Below are positions 4,130 through 5,589 of a stretch of 5,589 nt of DNA, in pieces. This DNA comes from Paenibacillus sp. GTDB lineage: Bacteria; Bacillota; Bacilli; Paenibacillales; Paenibacillaceae. How positions within the stretch are numbered: the stretch's first letter is position 1; each line of letters begins with the position of its first letter. The DNA is taken from contig JAQSXN010000304.1 in the NCBI GenBank assembly GCA_029256665.1, forward strand, positions 1-5,589. The letters run 5' to 3'. Below the pieces are notes generated by a model. The model ran no database searches and was not told the origin of the DNA. It was given only the letters and a program-made list of their open reading frames with translations. The position numbers and the translations under genes are program-made.

Positions 4130-5589
4130 TAATGCCTCACCTGCTTTGTCAGCCAAACCCGCATCAGAGAGAACAATTGCTCCATGTGGATCGGCTTGCT
4201 GATATAATCGGATGCTCCGGCTTGCAGACAGCTCTCTTGATCGCTCTTCATCGCTTTCGCCGTAAGGGCGATGATCGGCTTATCCTGCATGGCCTCATTG
4301 GCGCGCAGCGCGCGGGTCGTCTCGAATCCGTCCATGACGGGCATCATGATATCCATCAGAACGAGATCGAAGTCGATGTCATCCGCCACGATATCCAGAC
4401 ACTCTTGGCCATTGCGCGCTACGACGACCTCCAGCCCCTTGCTCGACAGCGCTTTGACGATGGCGAAAATATTTCGTTCGTCATCCTCCACGAGAAGGAT
4501 GCGCTTGTCCAGGAAGATGGAGGCTTCCTCGGACACTGAACCCTGAGCCGGCTTCTCCTGCGGGGCTTTCGCGTCACCGTCGGCAACCGCTTCGCCGTCG
4601 TCGGCGGCATAACGGCCGCTCTCGGGATGATTGCCGGAAGGCAGCGAATACGATGCCGCCACTTCCCGAGCCGCCTGCTCCATCTCCATGCAGCGGGTTG
4701 CGGGCAGATACAGCGAGAAGGTGCTTCCCTTATGAAGCTCGCTATCCACGACGATGCAGCCTCCGAGCAACCCCGCGAATTCGCTGCAGATGGAAAGGCC
4801 GAGTCCCGTACCTCCGTACAAACGATTCGTATTGCCGTCGACTTGCTGGAACGCGTCGAATATCAGCTCTTGTTTGTCCTTTGGAATGCCGATGCCCGTG
4901 TCAATGACGGAGAAGGCGACCATCTCTTCCGGATCGCTGCCCGGGAGCCTGTCCGCGACGACGGCCGGATCGGCTTGATGGATCTTCAGGGTGACCGTTC
5001 CGTCTTCCGTGAATTTGAACGCGTTGGACAATAGATTTTTCAGTATTTGCTGAAGCCGTTGGCCGTCCGTGCGGATGACCGCGGGAATTTCATGCTGCAG
5101 CTCGATCCGGAACGTGATGCCGCGTTTGTCCGCGACGGGATCGAACATCATCCGCATCATTTCCGGAATCTCCGTCACGTTGACGTCGTCCATGACCAGC
5201 GCAATTTTGCCGGCTTCGATCTTGGATAGATCCAGTATGTCGTTAATAAGCGCCAACAAGTCGTTGCCGGAAGAATGAATAACGCGGGCGTAGCCGGCTT
5301 CTTCTTCGGTCAACGTCTTGTTGTCGTTCTCGTACAGCATCTGCGACAGTATCAGGACGCTATTAAGCGGCGTGCGCAGCTCGTGCGACATATTGGCGAG
5401 GAAGTTCGTTTTGTACTGGGCGCTCCGCCGCAATTTCTCCGCGTAAGCCTCCAGCTCGTACTTGGCCTGCTCCAGCTCGCGCGTCTTCTGTTCGGCGAAG
5501 AGATTCTGCTCCTCCAGATGCTCCGTCGTCATTCGCATCTCTTCTTGCTGCATCTGCAGCTCCTCGGATTGCGCCTGAAGCTCTTCCGT
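4129..5589 (-). CDS. rsbK: RsbK-like hybrid histidine kinase, N-terminus outside window
   Basis: The last 486 residues of a hybrid kinase are visible; the frame stays open to the window edge, so the sensor part is missing and the internal Met codon at 5553 is not a real start. In visible numbering: a Glu/Gln-rich coiled coil (1-60, TEELQAQSEELQ...), a HisKA domain with phosphorylated H69 in MSHELRTPLN, a HATPase domain with N-box LKNLLSNAF (N189), G1 DTGIGIP and G2 YGGTGLGLS, a variable Ala/Glu/Asp/Gly-rich linker (about 300-358), and a C-terminal receiver with ED368-D370, phosphoacceptor D413 in LVLMDIMMPVMDG, T443 and K465. All catalytic residues are intact and no transmembrane segment or HPt domain is seen in this part. 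In the B. cereus RsbK/RsbY system such a kinase activates the REC-PP2C phosphatase; the gene set here supports that role. Other hybrid kinases share this architecture, so the symbol rests on context. Confidence 0.85.
   Translation of the reverse strand, partial: TEELQAQSEELQMQQEEMRMTTEHLEEQNLFAEQKTRELEQAKYELEAYAEKLRRSAQYKTNFLANMSHELRTPLNSVLILSQMLYENDNKTLTEEEAGYARVIHSSGNDLLALINDILDLSKIEAGKIALVMDDVNVTEIPEMMRMMFDPVADKRGITFRIELQHEIPAVIRTDGQRLQQILKNLLSNAFKFTEDGTVTLKIHQADPAVVADRLPGSDPEEMVAFSVIDTGIGIPKDKQELIFDAFQQVDGNTNRLYGGTGLGLSICSEFAGLLGGCIVVDSELHKGSTFSLYLPATRCMEMEQAAREVAASYSLPSGNHPESGRYAADDGEAVADGDAKAPQEKPAQGSVSEEASIFLDKRILLVEDDERNIFAIVKALSSKGLEVVVARNGQECLDIVADDIDFDLVLMDIMMPVMDGFETTRALRANEAMQDKPIIALTAKAMKSDQESCLQAGASDYISKPIHMEQLFSLMRVWLTKQVRH
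4135..4142 (-). promoter_or_regulatory. Ribosome binding site for the methyltransferase, inside the kinase gene end
   Basis: Read on the minus strand, AGGTGAGG lies within the last codons of the kinase gene, 5 bases before the ATG at 4129. It selects this ATG over the in-frame TTG at 4156 and, with the TAATG overlap, points to translational coupling of kinase and methyltransferase. Confidence 0.7.

Noticed and set aside
3347..4132. Long plus-strand open frame (261 codons) opposite the methyltransferase
   Set aside because: It is antisense to a gene with clear CheR motifs; the product is Arg/His/Gln-rich without recognisable domains, as expected from GC-rich antisense frames.
4130..4156. TTG start for the methyltransferase at 4156
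   Set aside because: It overlaps the kinase by 28 bases and has no good ribosome binding site, while the ATG at 4129 has AGGTGAGG at the right distance and a classic TAATG overlap.
4081..5034. Plus-strand open frames (152 and 135 codons) opposite the kinase
   Set aside because: Both lie antisense to conserved kinase and receiver motifs and show no family features.

Overview
The window looks like a chromosomal segment of a moderately GC-rich, low-temperature-unspecific Gram-positive of the Paenibacillus/Cohnella type (Bacillales). Evidence: strong GGAGG-type ribosome binding sites 7 bases before most starts, a GTG start, a YflT-family general stress protein, and SigB-style partner-switching proteins close to those of Bacillus. 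The genus is an inference from composition and gene content only.

Layout. Plus strand: a YflT-like general stress protein (31-465), a UUCG-capped hairpin (474-499), a response regulator fused to a PP2C phosphatase (548-1687, RsbY-like), a 113-base gap with a candidate promoter, a small exported protein with two LGEP-type repeats (1801-2373, not recognised), an RsbV-like anti-anti-sigma factor (2409-2735) and an RsbW-like anti-sigma kinase (2738-3157). A strong terminator (3160-3194) closes this block. Minus strand, convergent: a CheR-type methyltransferase (3203-4129, RsbM-like) preceded, with a one-base stop/start overlap, by a hybrid histidine kinase (4129-5589, RsbK-like) whose N-terminal sensor part lies outside the window. 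The window is almost fully coding; there is no gene-free stretch above about 110 bases and no tRNA, rRNA, insertion sequence or CRISPR array was seen.

How it works together (inference from the Bacillus cereus group RsbK/RsbM/RsbY system, whose gene set this matches). The hybrid kinase senses a signal and phosphorylates the receiver domain of the REC-PP2C phosphatase; the CheR-type enzyme methylates the kinase and tunes it; the activated phosphatase dephosphorylates RsbV; dephosphorylated RsbV captures RsbW, which then lets go of its sigma factor; general stress genes such as yflT are turned on. The notable point is that no sigma factor gene follows rsbW: a terminator and convergent genes stand there, so the target of the switch is not in this window. 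Also unusual are an exported repeat protein placed inside the switch operon and an Asn in place of the expected Asp in the RsbW nucleotide-binding G1 motif.
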